64,000 nucleotides of DNA, taken from contig JASANE010026487.1 in the NCBI GenBank assembly GCA_030248225.1, positions 1 through 64,000 on the forward strand, read 5' to 3'. The stretch is from Trileptium ribeirensis. Lineage: Eukaryota > Nematoda > Enoplea > Enoplida > Thoracostomopsidae. The notes under the pieces are model-generated. The model was not told the DNA's origin, did no database searches, and worked only from the letters and a program-made list of their open reading frames with translations. A program made the position numbers and the translations under genes. Shown here piece by piece: positions 38,431-49,855 of this stretch (the first letter of the stretch is position 1; each line of letters starts with the position of its first letter).

Positions 38431-39330
38431 GGAATGGGGAATGCGCACCAAAACCCATCAACGCATAACCTGCATCACAATCAAGTGCAAAACAGTACAA
38501 CAATCCAGTTCTATCTTAAATTATAAAATTCCCAGGAAGCAGAATTTCCTATTCATGTGCCAATCAACGTCAATATTAAAACAGCAATTGTGATAAACGG
38601 TGTATACATGCACTATGCATAAACAGTTTATACATATAGTTTAACATGTATAAGATATCAGCATGCATGTATGCATTTATATACAGGTATATATGCTTAT
38701 AACATCGGCATCGGTATTATTCAATATACCTTCGTCTCCTTGGCCTAAGGAAAGTGTAGTATAAAAAACCTCATTTCTGCATTCTCGAATTTGTCATTCT
38801 TAACCCATAAAATTTTCCACCTGGCCAAGCACAGTTAGGATATCCGAATTATTTCGCCATTGTAAATAATATCCGGATCTTAAATCGTATCCGAATATCT
38901 TTTCCCACCACTAATACACAGCAAATAACATATCAAAACAGATTTGAGTTTTAAGAAATTTGATTTTTATCATGAGAATACAATTCGCGGCGTTAGTGGA
39001 ATCCCAACATTTTTCAGCCTGTTCAAATGCCAAGTAGGTATATACGTATATACACACAGACGAAGTTTCATCGCTAAAGTTAGTATAGTTCAGTTCTTGA
39101 CGCATGGCTAATCCTTAGCTATTTGTCATTTTAAAATGAGTCATACTTAGGCAACAAAAACATTGAAAACCTAACGATTACCGATAGACATCGAGTCAAG
39201 TGCAGGGACCCAGTAATACGTTAACAACGCAGTGATATTGGTTAGACAAATTTGCTGTTCTAAATATTTAAATTAACAGCTCCTGTTGTGCTTATTCACT
39301 TATACATAGGCACACGCACATACATATATA
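38431..39330. other. No gene or repeat recognised (inside intron 1)
   Basis: AT-rich intron sequence with ATATAC-rich stretches near 38600-38700. No exon recognised. Confidence 0.35.
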
Positions 39331-39332
39331 TA

Positions 39333-39911
39333 CAGGGTGTTTCAGAAGTAACTACCCACTGTTTGATGCTAACTATCGGTTGACTGGGCAGAGGTAGCTC
39401 GCCAGCTTTTTGTATAATTGTATAAGACGGGGCCGAAAGGGCTTCAAGTTAAGCTGCTTGTAAAGGCGCTAAACGGAAGTATGAGGAATACCCAGCTGGA
39501 GGGAAGCCCTTCGAGTTGACTTCTGGGGGCTCCTGGATACCGCAGCGCTTAATGCAGCTTTCTGGTCCCCACTTGTGGCAGACTTTTGACGACCCGGCCT
39601 CAGCCTTTCCGCTACACTGCCAGTGTCCTCGAATCGGGAAATAATATCACCCATCGTCTTGCGAGTAGGAGGTATTGAGTCGAAATGATTTTTCCACTGG
39701 CGTGAGACTTCGGCATAATTTTTGTATTTATAGTAAAGTTGTACAACACAGATTTTTTCAGGCAGAGGTCGTCGTGGGGAATCCATGGTATAAACAGTAT
39801 ATCTTTATAATAACCTGAAATATTAAAAACAGCGATAAACAACCATTGCGAAATATTACGCCAGAAGATATTGACTGACAAAGTGTGGGTAGTTACTTCT
39901 GAAACACCCTG
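39333..39911 (-). mobile_element. Tc1/mariner deletion derivative, 579 bp
   Basis: Perfect 27-bp terminal inverted repeats begin CAGGGTGTTTCAGAAGTAAC at both ends, flanked by TA dinucleotides at 39331-39332 and 39912-39913, the target duplication of the IS630/Tc1/mariner superfamily. Inside is only the N-terminal DNA-binding part of a transposase on the minus strand; the DDE/D catalytic region is gone. It inserted into intron 1 of the SPATS2-like gene, with its 39911 end about 50 bp below the exon at 39964-40072. Confidence 0.92.
39469..39786 (-). pseudogene. Truncated mariner-type transposase N-terminus (HTH, DUF4817-like)
   Basis: 105 codons from ATG to a TAG. The sequence has the DUF4817-like HTH signature: a helix with YYKYKNYAEVSRQW, a second with PPTRKTMGDIISRFEDTGSV, then the basic GRP-type linker (RPGRQKSATS) and a second HTH ending GIPHTSV. 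Just after the TAG the same frame continues with RLYKQLNLKPFRPRLIQ, the expected next segment of such transposases, so the stop is a point mutation, probably of a tryptophan or arginine codon. Soon after, the catalytic domain is deleted. It cannot transpose itself; it might still bind its own ends if translated (inference). Confidence 0.88.
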
Positions 39912-39963
39912 TACTTAAATACATAGCATAAATATACGAATCTGTCGCAAACAGAACACTCAC

Positions 39964-40072
39964 CTTCACAAAATGCCTGAACTGTTGCTGTCACATCGTA
40001 ATCATAGTATTCTAAAGCTAATAATATGTCGTTGTTAGACACATTCTTGACAACTTCTCGAACTTCGTTTAC
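39964..40072 (-). CDS. SPATS2: SPATS2-like gene, first recognised exon: UBA-like domain
   Basis: 109 nt with acceptor AATTTTTAG and donor GTGAGT, phase 0 to phase 1. It encodes VNEVREVVKNVSNNDILLAL, then EYYDYDVTATVQAFCE. Vertebrate SPATS2L has IYAVRSVVPNKSNNEIVLVL followed by QQFDFNVDKAVQAFVDG, so SNN(D/E)I, the D-x-(D/N)-V turn and TVQAF are conserved. This is the most diagnostic part of the gene and fixes the family and strand. UBA-like folds bind ubiquitin or partner proteins; the ligand of this family member is not something the sequence shows. The exon with the start codon should lie upstream (higher coordinates) and was not found. Confidence 0.85.
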
Positions 40073-40690
40073 CTAAAAATTATAGTAACACGTTTAATTC
40101 CGTATCAAGGTTACAACGGTAAAACCAAAACCGCTTCCAAATAGATCGCAGCGACTATTGTGTACACAGACACACATATATACAATAAATTTCTAACTAA
40201 ATTTCAATGCCTATTTACCCACGTTATTTTGCGCTAACACTCTGCTACTTCTATTTCGAAAAGCGGGTACTACAGATATGCTAATTTAACTGTGTCAGAT
40301 CGAAAATCGTCGCTCAATTTGTTGTAATACGTACGTACCTCAATATTTCAAAATAGCTGTTAATACAGGCATACAATAAAAGATATTATCACAAAGAATA
40401 AAATGGATTTTTATTTAATACTATCGGCCACTATTTTAATACCTTCCACTCGCCCAACTACCAAAATCTAGTTTTATCGAAATTAAGAATTGATATTTAT
40501 TGATTGATGAATCGACAGCATTAGTAAGCTTCTTGAAAGCCTTGTCAAAGACATGTTGGTTGAATATCTTTCGGCCAACAATTTTATTTACATGGTTCTC
40601 GTACTCGTCGTTTCATAACCGCCCAGCTGCTGGAATTTCCCCATCCGTTGCCATCGCTTTAGCCTAATGACTGGTTAGATGGGGTTTACG
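40073..40690. other. No gene seen
   Basis: Upstream intron or flank of the SPATS2-like gene. No start-codon exon was recognised. Confidence 0.35.
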
Positions 40691-41560
40691 TAGACTTTCA
40701 AAAAGACTGACAGGGCCAATATTCATGCGCTGATTTACAAGTATAATAGTACAGGATAGACAAGTCCCTTTGCGCTGGTTTGGGAGCTACTATGTGGATC
40801 GTTGGCAGATGGTATCTGTAAAATGGGACCTTTTCATCATGGCCCCCAGTTATGAGCGGAGTTCCTCAGGGCCCTATTTTCCTTATGCTTGTAAATAATA
40901 TCGACGACTACGTATCGTGTGCCGTTTTCAAGTTTACAGGCGACATGCATTTGTCTCGACGCATGTTAAACTACTTTCCTGATCTTGACTGTGATTTCTT
41001 CCACCGTGACCTGGATGACATAACCAATTAGGGAAGTGGGGTGTTGCCATTAATGATTTGAAAAGCTATCTAAAGCACTGCAAAATCGGCAACCCGTGCG
41101 TGCCACATTCCTTGAACAACTGTTTTAAAATTACAGAGTCTAAAAAGAATCTAGGCGCCATTGTTACAAACAATTTTAGGTTCTTCACTCATTTTGCAGC
41201 AGTTACGGAGAAGTCCTGTAACGTCGTCTTCTTATTGAAACGGAACATCCCGTATCGGTCAAAATTTGTATGGCTCCAACTGTATCGGAGCTTGATTCGG
41301 CCACATGTCGAGTATGCCGTGATAGTGTGGTATCCTCACTATGAACGTGATATATACTAATTGAGAAAGTGCTACTAAACTTTTTTCAGCGATTCGGTGG
41401 TTGTCATATGTGGATAGACTTGTGCATATGGGTAAACAGACATTAGCTGCTCGGCGTATACGCAGCGATCTCACACTAACTTACAAAATGACGCAGGGCA
41501 AGTTGCGATGGATATGTTTAGGTTCTTTACATAAGGTTTTGTCTTCTCACGGGGACACAA
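40691..41560 (+). pseudogene. Decayed CR1/Jockey-like reverse transcriptase fragment
   Basis: Pieces of a non-LTR RT remain in shifting plus-strand frames. Near 40858 there is VMSGVPQGP, the conserved SGVPQGS..GPLLF block, followed by NNIDDY. Near 40940 FKFTGDMHLS stands where FADDTKL is expected, so the catalytic aspartate pair is lost. At 41058-41360 lies the RT tail (ESKKNLGAIVTNNFRF...SLIRPHVEYAVIVWYP), equivalent to the KDLGVIID...LVRPHLEYA..VW.P block of CR1/Jockey elements. Several stops and frame changes show it is old. Confidence 0.75.
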
Positions 41561-43324
41561 CTTGAAACTGGAAAATATTGATATTCCTATTTGCTTTTAA
41601 CTATCTTCGGCCTCACACCAATACAAGGCACGCTGCTCTCGCACATTGTTGGAAAAGCGATTCTGAAAGTGCTCTTGTTATGTGATCTATCTACTTCAAA
41701 TTCAAACCATATGGATGAAAGAATGGTACGTGAATTAAAAAATTTATTGAATTGCAACTGATTCAAGGAATAATTACTTTCAATGTTGCGAAACTTTGGG
41801 ACTATTTTCAAGTGGATTTTTCTTCGTAGCATCTATAACTCAATCGTATTGTATCGTATCGTGCGACAGCTCAAATAAATGCTGGAAATCTCTGCTTGTA
41901 CCGTTTAGGTGTAATGGATTTCAACTCGTTTATCCTGTAAAAGTGGCCAAACATATCTAGGTCCAGTCAAAATGGAGTCCGACAAAACGATTTTTTTCCA
42001 TATCTGGGTCATTGTGTAGAGAAATTAACTGGGCTCTAAATTCGCTGAAAATTTTGCCAGAGGGCATGAACCGAGTAGGGGTCCTGGTTCCGAACCGGAG
42101 GGCGCCCGATTTTGCCAGGGGGCATTTTGACAAGAGAAAAACTGATAAAAATTCGGCCAGAAACACTGCCAAAACGCTACTGATGGCGTTTTGGATTGAA
42201 AAAGCGATTTGGAACCTTCAGAACTTAATTTTAGTACTTTGGACTGATTGGAAACAAAAAATTTTCTGAGAGCCAATGAACCGGGGTGAGCCCAAAATTT
42301 AGCCAGGGGGCTCAAACCGGGGAGCACCTGTTTTGAAGCAGGGGGAACCGAAAAATGCCGAGGGGCCCCCACCTCCCCCAAATTTTAGAGAGCACAGATT
42401 TATGCTCTATAAAACTCTAGCCTCTTCACAGAGGGATTCTGAGGTGCAGGTCCCCAGGTAAATTTTAGTTTCCCCCGTGTATTTTAAGATATCAAAAATG
42501 ATCGTGCTAAGTAGTGACGGGCATGGATATGGTTTTCCATATCAAGATAAAACTGCAGGATATATTTATGATAATGGGAATATGCGGATATGGACAACCA
42601 TATCCTAAAATTTCAAACCATTATTTAAGCTTCAAAAGCTGAACAAAAGACCTTGCAATTTACTGTGGCGTATTTTATGGTGTATTAAGGATTTGAGACA
42701 TAAACAAACATTATTTTTTCGATAGTGTGTTTTTGCACCAATATTCGCTGTGTAAGTTTAGACAAAGCCTTTTTTATTAAACATGATTTAATTTATAAAA
42801 ACACCATGTCATTGTTAACACTAATTTATGCAAAGTTAAGTGCATATTTAGGACATTTTTTGGTATCTTGGAACTTGATGGTTTCCAGTGAATTGTTAGA
42901 ACCTAACTCTAAACCAGAGAAGCGAAATTGGCAAAGCTTGTCAGATTGCAAGTTAAGTCCGAATAACCTGACAGAAAGTGATTTTGCGGTTATTTGAATT
43001 TTAAAAAATCTTCAAGAAAATATATACGCTATGTAACAATAAGATACCATTTTATAAAATCTATCAAATCACTGAGTTGTCTAGATACAGTGTAACACTT
43101 TTCCATTAAAACGACATATTGCTCAAAACATCTCGCGGCAAATTTTCAGACATTTATCTGGTACGTAGGATATTTTAACACAAAGTTCAGAAATCTTTTA
43201 ACCCTCTAATGCAAGTAGTTGCTCCTGTGCATCCTATACAATACAACTTAGTTCCTTACATTGCGTACGTTTGGCTGCGTATTGGTATTCACTAGAGGCA
43301 TTAGAAGCATTAAGGATGTCAGAA
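41561..43324. other. No gene seen; GCCAGGGGGC-type short repeats
   Basis: At 42045-42380 an ATTTTGCCAG(A/G)GGGC motif occurs three times (about 42051, 42111, 42296) in a locally GC-richer stretch. At 42574-42606 the palindrome GGATATGG ACAA CCATATCC follows a similar one at 42528. No exon recognised. Confidence 0.4.
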
Positions 43325-43420
43325 AGAACGTAGTCGTAGTTTAGTGGTTAGCATGCACAACTCTAACGCTAACAGTTCTTGTACGGCAACAGTTTGTTCA
43401 ATGATAGTCCGAGTGGAAAT
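43325..43420 (+). repeat. tRNA-like segment, probable SINE head
   Basis: GTAGTTTAGTGGTTAGCATGC near 43336-43356 has the form of a tRNA D-arm/A box. About 55 bp downstream, GTTTGTTCAATGATAG has a poor B-box-like form. I could not fold a complete cloverleaf or find a matching acceptor stem, so a functional tRNA gene is unlikely. It looks like the decayed tRNA-derived head of a SINE. Confidence 0.35.
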
Positions 43421-44749
43421 TGATTCGCGAAGCAATATATTAAACCGATTAAATAGCACCAGGTCGTCAAAACAAGATAAATAACGATGAGATAAATGTC
43501 ATGAGCACATTTCGCGCACTGCAGTTTTTTCTCATTTAAGCACTATTCTAAACTACAACCTGCAACACATAAAGTTTTCCAACAATATTGATAATCCAAA
43601 AAATCTGAAAATTGAAAGTGCAAAAAACCGAATCAACTGAAAATTGAATCTACGGCTCTCAAGAGACACAAATCCGAAAAATGCCATATTTTGAGTTTTT
43701 TCCGTTATAACTTGATTCAAGTCAAAAATTCGCATATTTTGCAAGTACTCATAGCTTTTCTGTCTGCAACCGTGCAACTGTCACTATGGCGCAAGCTGAG
43801 GTTGAATAAAACGATTCGCAGAAACGCTACAAATATTTCCTTAGACTAATGTGGTTAAATGACTGCGGCAGATAGCTTAGCTTTTATGGTTGTGCGTGAT
43901 CAAAAGCGGCATTGCTATAGCTACCTTAGTCTTCCCTAGCTTCCTGCTTCGCGAACTTCCTTAATCGTTACGCTCACTAAACTTCGGTTGTTATGCTATG
44001 CTTCGTTATGTTTGATCAGTTTAGTCTTGCTTGTTTTAAAGACAAAACCATCACGATTGCTTCAAAGAAACACACTGGATATTAAGGACATCGCTAACAA
44101 ATTTATCCATGCCTAACTATTTTCCCTATGCCCGAGGGACAACCACGTCCACCTTATTAAACTCGCCCAACTATTGTGGAAGGGTAACCCTAGCCCTCGT
44201 AGACTGTTACATCTATTAGCGGTTCCTTACTTTCGTTATTAAACTAACTCGCAACTTAACATCGAAATGGCATCTAGATTTATTCTCAACCCTAAGGTGG
44301 ATTTTTACTGCCCAATACTCACTGGCTACCATGTGACGGGCAGCCATAAGGCCCAAGAACAGTTGAAAAACTCGCAAAGTATACAGTTTTGAAAATGAAA
44401 TATTTTAGGTTTTCAACTGACCAGTAATCGGATGTGATAGAATTGTCTTCCTCGCCTTAGCCTAAGGCAAATATAGTACGCACTAAAATTGTCACCTAAA
44501 GCCAAAATGAATAGATATAACAAAAATTCTCCCCGGGCGATTCCGATACATAAAACGGTTGTAAATGCATAAAAACAAGAAAATTACAAATAAAGCATCC
44601 TGTTAACCTGGCAGGTACGGTTCCTTTAGTAAGCAGGGAAAAGTTCCTTCAGGATTCTCCAGTTCCACTAAGGTTGAAGTTAAATGCTCCACGTAAAACT
44701 TTCGCCCTGTGAAAAACACTGAAACTGTATATATCCGGAAACGGAACCA
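43421..44749. other. No gene seen
   Basis: No convincing exon. 43870-44340 is less AT-rich than its surroundings but carries no long frame or recognisable RNA. Confidence 0.35.
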
Positions 44750-44930
44750 AAATTTACCGAAACCGGCCATTTAACCGGATCAGGAACCTGGTCTTCGAAA
44801 CTTAAATATAGTGAACCTGATGAAGGAAGAAATTAAAGTATATATAGTGGATTTAAAATGTATTAAAAATAACTTTTACAGTAAACTTAATGTATTGCGA
44901 CGGCATATTTGCCTTTCTGAAACTTTATGT
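44750..44930 (-). repeat. Repeat family E, inverted copy
   Basis: The reverse complement of this stretch reads through the same blocks as 23440-23640 (GTTTCAGAAAGGC, CAATACATTAAGTTTA, TTTTAAATCCACTATA, TCGAAGACCAGGTTCC). Confidence 0.7.
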
Positions 44931-46030
44931 CGTCCGAAACTAAGCTATATGTCGCTAACGGAACTAACTCTGCTTCATGTACTTGCTCAGTTTAATCCAT
45001 AGGGGACAGGAGATCAGTGACGTACAGCAAAGAAAGATATATGCATGGCAAACCTCTCATGGCATTCAACCGTACAAAAAGTTGTGTAACGTATATGTAC
45101 ATGTATATGGGTATATAGATAGATTATATATATAAAGTATACCTATGTCTAGTATTGCTTGGTTTACTTTTACTACTACATGAAATTGTGGTACCGGTAC
45201 CGGTTGATGCTACATGGTACCTGTATCAGCAAAAATTAAGTACCGATGGTTCGCTACACTACGGCCCCGTGGATCAATTGTTACAGTTTCGGACGCTAGA
45301 TCGTATGGTCGTATGGTCGTATATTCAAATCCGGGTCAGGGTAGCTCATCCTTCCATCCCTTAGGGGTCGCTAAATTGAGTAATATACGTGCAAAAATGG
45401 CCGATTGCGAGGTTAACTACATATATAAAATCAGTTTAATTACTTACTTTTTGGTCCACGTATTTCTTTTCATATCGCATTATAATACGTTACAAACCCT
45501 GAAATTTTTACAAGAAACTAATGTGTACTACACACTCGAGTAGCGAAAGCGGCGCATGTATATATTGTTAACCAATACTTAATGATTATTGTACTGTTCA
45601 AAATCTAGCTATCTGAGCCCTAAGTTCCAGCAATAACAATAACACAAGGCTTCAATGCTTTAATATTGATATTAATGTACATGTGCGTGATATAATCTAG
45701 TTCTTACTCACGTAGCAGCTTACACCGCAGCTAATCCTTCTTTGGAACTCAAATCTAATAAATACAATCAGAAATATCCAAACTCGTTGAGAATAACTCT
45801 ACAGCCTTATATATACTAAGCACGCAGTTCTTTGAGTGGAGTGGAGATCAATAAGAATAAACAAAAATCAAATAGAAAATATAAACGCCGAAAGAGCATT
45901 CTTTGCGTGAAGACGAAACAAGACTGACATTCTAACTAAAACAAAACTTAATATATATACCATGTTAGCTAATAATAAGCATTAAGTGTTATATTTTAAA
46001 AGATTCTACGGGATAGAGGGATCTAAGGGA
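44931..46030. other. No gene seen
   Basis: A short CGTATGGT triplication is found near 45300-45320. No exon recognised. Confidence 0.35.
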
Positions 46031-46580
46031 ACAATATTTTATACCGATGTTTCATGACCACAAATTTAGATGTTTTGCTAAGGTCATATATTACGTACGT
46101 CCGACCGCTTCTTGCACATGCTTCTTAAGCATGGTCAGCTTGTTACTTAGGCGACATTGATATATTGGAGCGAGTTCAGCGATATTTTACTCGCGCGCTT
46201 TTTAGTAGGCTTAGATGGGAAGAAACGTCATATCATCAGCGACTTGAACAGTTAAAATTGGAACCACTCGAATTAACGCACCTACACCACGACCTAGTAA
46301 TTGTTTCTAAAATTATTTTCAGAAACATATTTGCATATGAAAACTGTTTCGCTTTTTCTGGCATATTGCTCACTCGTGGAAATTCTAAGAAGCTCTTATA
46401 GAAAAAAATTAAAAACGAACATTATGAAACATTCTTTCAACGTCCGTGTTATCGATGCGTAGAACTCACTGCCTGAGTTCATTGACAGCAAACCGCTGGT
46501 TAATGCCTCAAACTGCAAATAATTCAAATTTTTATTAAAACAAGTAAATTTTGACCACTTTTTGCGACATAATAAAAGCC
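46031..46580 (+). pseudogene. Decayed CR1/Jockey-like RT C-terminal tail
   Basis: The frame at 46165-46401 reads LERVQRYFTRALFSRLRW, then YHQRLEQLKLEPLELTHLHH and DLVIVSKIIF. This is the typical tail of CR1/Jockey-type reverse transcriptases (LExVQRRFTR...YxxRLxxLxLxxLExRRxxxDLI). After a frame break come the weak remnants of RVIDAxNSLPEF and SKPLVNAS near 46450-46510, also in the expected order. The catalytic region lies upstream and is missing or unrecognisable. Confidence 0.75.
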
Positions 46581-47375
46581 TTTAACAGTGTATTTGCAAT
46601 AACCCCTAAAGGACCTTGCCATACGTATCTGTGTTGTAATGTATATATTGTATTATATTTCTATCTTCCCTTGATTTAGAAATCAGTTGTTAGTCGAGCA
46701 ATCCCTTACTGATTTTTTTGTTTATTTTGTCGGGCATCGCTTGTATGTCGCCCAAATGACAGTGTCACTTTTCAGAAGATGGGTTAAAGGCATGCAAGTT
46801 GATGCCCTTAATTTTGTTTAATAAATATTTTTGTTGTGTTGTTGTTGGGTAGGGGTTGGAAGGTATTTTTGTTATGACGGCTATCGGTTATTAAAATGGG
46901 AGGTCATTCTTCACCTGAAGATGTGGTGTTCGAGGTGTGACCAGTAGTATGCGGGCGGACATAATGGTCGTTGATTTATTTGGCGCGTGCCGATTGCTTA
47001 TCTGTGACTCTCTTTAATTAACATTGAAGCTTGCCTAAGTCGAGTTGCTCTGATTATAATTCCAATACAAAGTCATCAAAGGTAGTATTAGAATATTTAT
47101 TCAAAGATAGCAATTTTAAACCAAATATTGATTTTTAAGCGCCACGCCACTTCTAGGCGCAATAAGTATTGCTGTTCGCGCCGCCTATTCACCTCGGTTA
47201 TTCAATGTTTTAGCCACTTGCTTCTTAGTCGCCCCGTAGAATTCTGTTACTTACCAAGCCTTGCTCTCCAACTTTTTTAACTTAAGTTTTGAGCGCGCTA
47301 TTATTCTAATTACTTGTGTGTCTATATTATGATTTAGGTTAACGCCTGATTACCAATTGGCCTCTTGTGAGGTTC
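46581..47375. other. No gene seen
   Basis: No exon or repeat assigned. Confidence 0.35.
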
Positions 47376-47640
47376 GTACGTAGCCTTCCGGACGACTAGA
47401 CCCGTACATTTATTTAATTACCGCAGCCTAAGGTCTTAGACATACGATAATTATGTTCCTTAACGCCAACAGTATCTGGACGGCTTACTGAAGAATATTG
47501 ATACTCTATTACTTTTCGCTTGTGGATTTGTACGTAGCCTTCTGGACGGCTACACCCGTGCGTTTATTTAATTACCTTTATTCTAACATCTTAGAATTAC
47601 ACTAATTATATGCCGTTATATTAATGTTCTTGTGTTAGGA
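47376..47640. repeat. ~154-bp direct repeat, two diverged copies
   Basis: GTACGTAGCCTTC(C/T)GGACG, then a CCCGT block and TTTATTTAATTACC, occurs at 47376 and 47530. Each is followed by a TCTTAGA...AATTATRTKCC stretch and ends near GGACGGCT or GGACAGCT. Confidence 0.75.
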
Positions 47641-48490
47641 CAGCTGACGAACCCGCTATAACTAGTTAGTAGCGGCACTACTATCTAATTCCCACAATTC
47701 TCTTCAGTCGGTTGGCCGTACCAACCTTCCCTGTCGAATCGTCCCCGATTAATTACTTTGGTATCCCGCGTCACGAACTCACCCCGGGTAGAGTCACGTA
47801 CTTTCTTCCCAATTAACTCCACAAGGATTTTCTCAAACTACGGGTTGTGCACTTTGGAACTCTAAGGGAGGACCGTTATAGTTTTACGTAGCGCTCGTGC
47901 TCAACTCAAATTTTATTACATAATATTACTATTGTAAAATTAGCTAAGTATTAAGTACCTCATTGTACAACTTCTGGTAACTCAACGTTAATGCTGTAGC
48001 AAGGCGAAGTACTAAAACCAGTCAGCTGTTCCGTAAATCCTTGTTCCTGCTCGCATAAAAGTCACCAAGGAACAAAAACTAGAACCAAGGGGTTTGATGA
48101 TAGACACCAGAAACAAATTTGAAAATCACATGCCTTTAAACTTCGTGATAGGCGTTTAAAAATATAACTGCCGCGTCATGTGACTAGCTAGGTGATCCAA
48201 CAAACACAATACCAAATAAAACAAACAACAAAATAAATCGTATAAACCGATAAAACTAATCATATTTCGTATCGTAGTAAAGTCCCTCCATACTAATTAA
48301 GCTGAACCCGCAAAATACGCGTTTCTGCCGCTGTACTGTTCAAGTTCAACCCATCTACTGCTGGAACTAAACTAATATTAAGCTAACATTATATTGGCTA
48401 ATAAAAAACGAATGTTATTTATGCAAATTAGCATTGAACGAAACCAAAAAGCACGAAAACAAGGAAAAGGAAAACGCAAGGACCCAAAAG
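47641..48490. other. No gene seen
   Basis: No supported feature. Confidence 0.35.
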
Positions 48491-48820
48491 GGAGGGATAT
48501 AATAAAGAAATTTGTGACCAACCCCGGGTTTTTAGGAATTTTAGGGGTTTGGGATGTTTTGGCCCGCGTTTCCCCCTGGTAGCCTAGTAGATGCCCAACA
48601 TTAAGCGAAAATATGTAAATTAGCTAACAATAATAATAATTATTATAAAATTTAAGAAATTTCCGGGTTTGGAAGGTTGGTGGGATGCGGGTTATATAAT
48701 AATTTGTGAAAAAGTTGGATTTATAGTTTTGGGATGCGGTTTTGGGTATTTTTGGGGTGGTTGGGTAGGCTTACGCCCGGGAAAATTATTTGTAGCCTGG
48801 GAAGCCCCCAACAATATTTG
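48491..48820. repeat. Two related G-rich, C-poor units
   Basis: 48491-48606 and 48686-48820 share a (G)GATATAATAA/GTTATATAATAA start, an AATTTGTGA block, runs of GGG in a T-rich context (TTTTGGG, GGGGTTTGGG), and a TAGCCT...CCCAACA end. The plus strand is rich in G and T here, the reverse bias of the tract that begins 380 bp downstream. Confidence 0.5.
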
Positions 48821-49138
48821 GTAAAAACGTTTTATTTCTTGATCGTTGGATACACAACAAGTACTAAAATCAACTAAAATGAAACTAATAATAGGGTCAA
48901 CTAATTAAATCCGGTTTGGATTTATGCAAATTAGGGTGATTTAGGATTATTTAGGACAAAATAAGGAATAAAACAACATAAAAAGGGGAGTGACGCTGAC
49001 GGTGTAATATGTTGGGGCTGGTGCCTTTTTCACCACAAAATTTTTCTTTTTCTTTTTCCATAAAGGCCGCCCCCACGCCGCCCTGGTATTCCCTGTCGCC
49101 CTCGGCATGGCATATGAGCGTAATATGTACGGAAACTT

Positions 49139-49198
49139 ATATATATCCTACTATATATATACTATATATATTATATATATAATATAAAACTAGCTATG
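49139..49198. repeat. TA-rich simple sequence
   Basis: About 50 bp of alternating TA with single C interruptions, ending in AACTAGCTATG. It borders the G-depleted tract. Confidence 0.8.
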
Positions 49199-49855
49199 TA
49201 TTTACCTATAAATATATAAAATATATTATATTTAAAAAAATCCCAAAATTCTACCCAAAATCCCTTTTTCTTCTTTTTTCCTATTTTTCTACAAAAATTC
49301 AAGCCCCTCCCTCTCACCCAAACCTCCACCAATCTCCCTAAAATTTTCATATCTTTTTCCCATCACTACCCCTAACCATATATTAAACCCCCTCCTTCCC
49401 TTTCTTCTTATTTCCTATAAATTTACCCTTTCCAAGAATATCCTTTTTCTTTCCTTTTTCTCCATTTTTCAAACATTCCCCATTCCCTCAAAACTCCACC
49501 CCCATCCCCCAAATTTTAATATCCTTTTTCACTTACCACCCCTATTCATATATCTACTCCACCCCTTTCCCACCTTTCTATTTTCTATAAATTTCCACTT
49601 TCCAAAATTCTCATTTTTCTTCAACTTTTTACAATATACAAACATCTCCCATTTTCTAAATACTTAACCTCCACTCCTCAAATTTCCAATTTCAACTCCC
49701 CTACCTACCCCCTTCATCATATTAAAATTTCACAATCCCCCTCTCTCTACTTTTCTCAAACCACACCCCAACTTTCCACCCTTTTCTCATTTCAAATTTT
49801 TCTTTAAAATCCTTTCTAAATTATATAAATATATATCAAATATATTATTATATTC
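49199..49855. repeat. G-depleted tract built of ~165-bp diverged tandem units
   Basis: In 657 bases only two are G (49303 and 49436); 49437-49855 has none. The strand is made of C, T and A with long pyrimidine runs. Inside is a periodicity: CCTATAAATTTACCCTTTCC at about 49414 recurs as TCTATAAATTTCCACTTTCC at about 49584, and a less similar unit precedes them near 49241. The units differ at many positions, yet nearly all differences are among A, C and T. No gene is encoded. Confidence 0.9.

Larger units (their letters stand above)
26375..40072 (-). other. SPATS2: SPATS2-like host gene span (5' end not found)
   Basis: Four exons on the minus strand (40072-39964, 33789-33728, 29552-29456, 27267-26375) join in phase into 386 codons with no stop. 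Introns are about 6.2, 4.2 and 2.2 kb. SPATS2 and SPATS2L of vertebrates are cytoplasmic RNA-associated proteins with a UBA-like N-terminus. Exons 1-3 follow that plan: a UBA-like helix bundle, a W-x-TxGKKK motif, then a lysine-rich tract. The rest is Q/N/G/S-rich and unlike vertebrates; the family's central coiled coil is not found on this strand. The first coding exon with the start codon must lie above 40072 and was not identified. All introns are full of repeats. Confidence 0.75.

Noticed and set aside
48394..48582. 62-codon basic ORF on the plus strand
   Set aside because: It runs into the G-rich repeat unit and has no recognisable domain.
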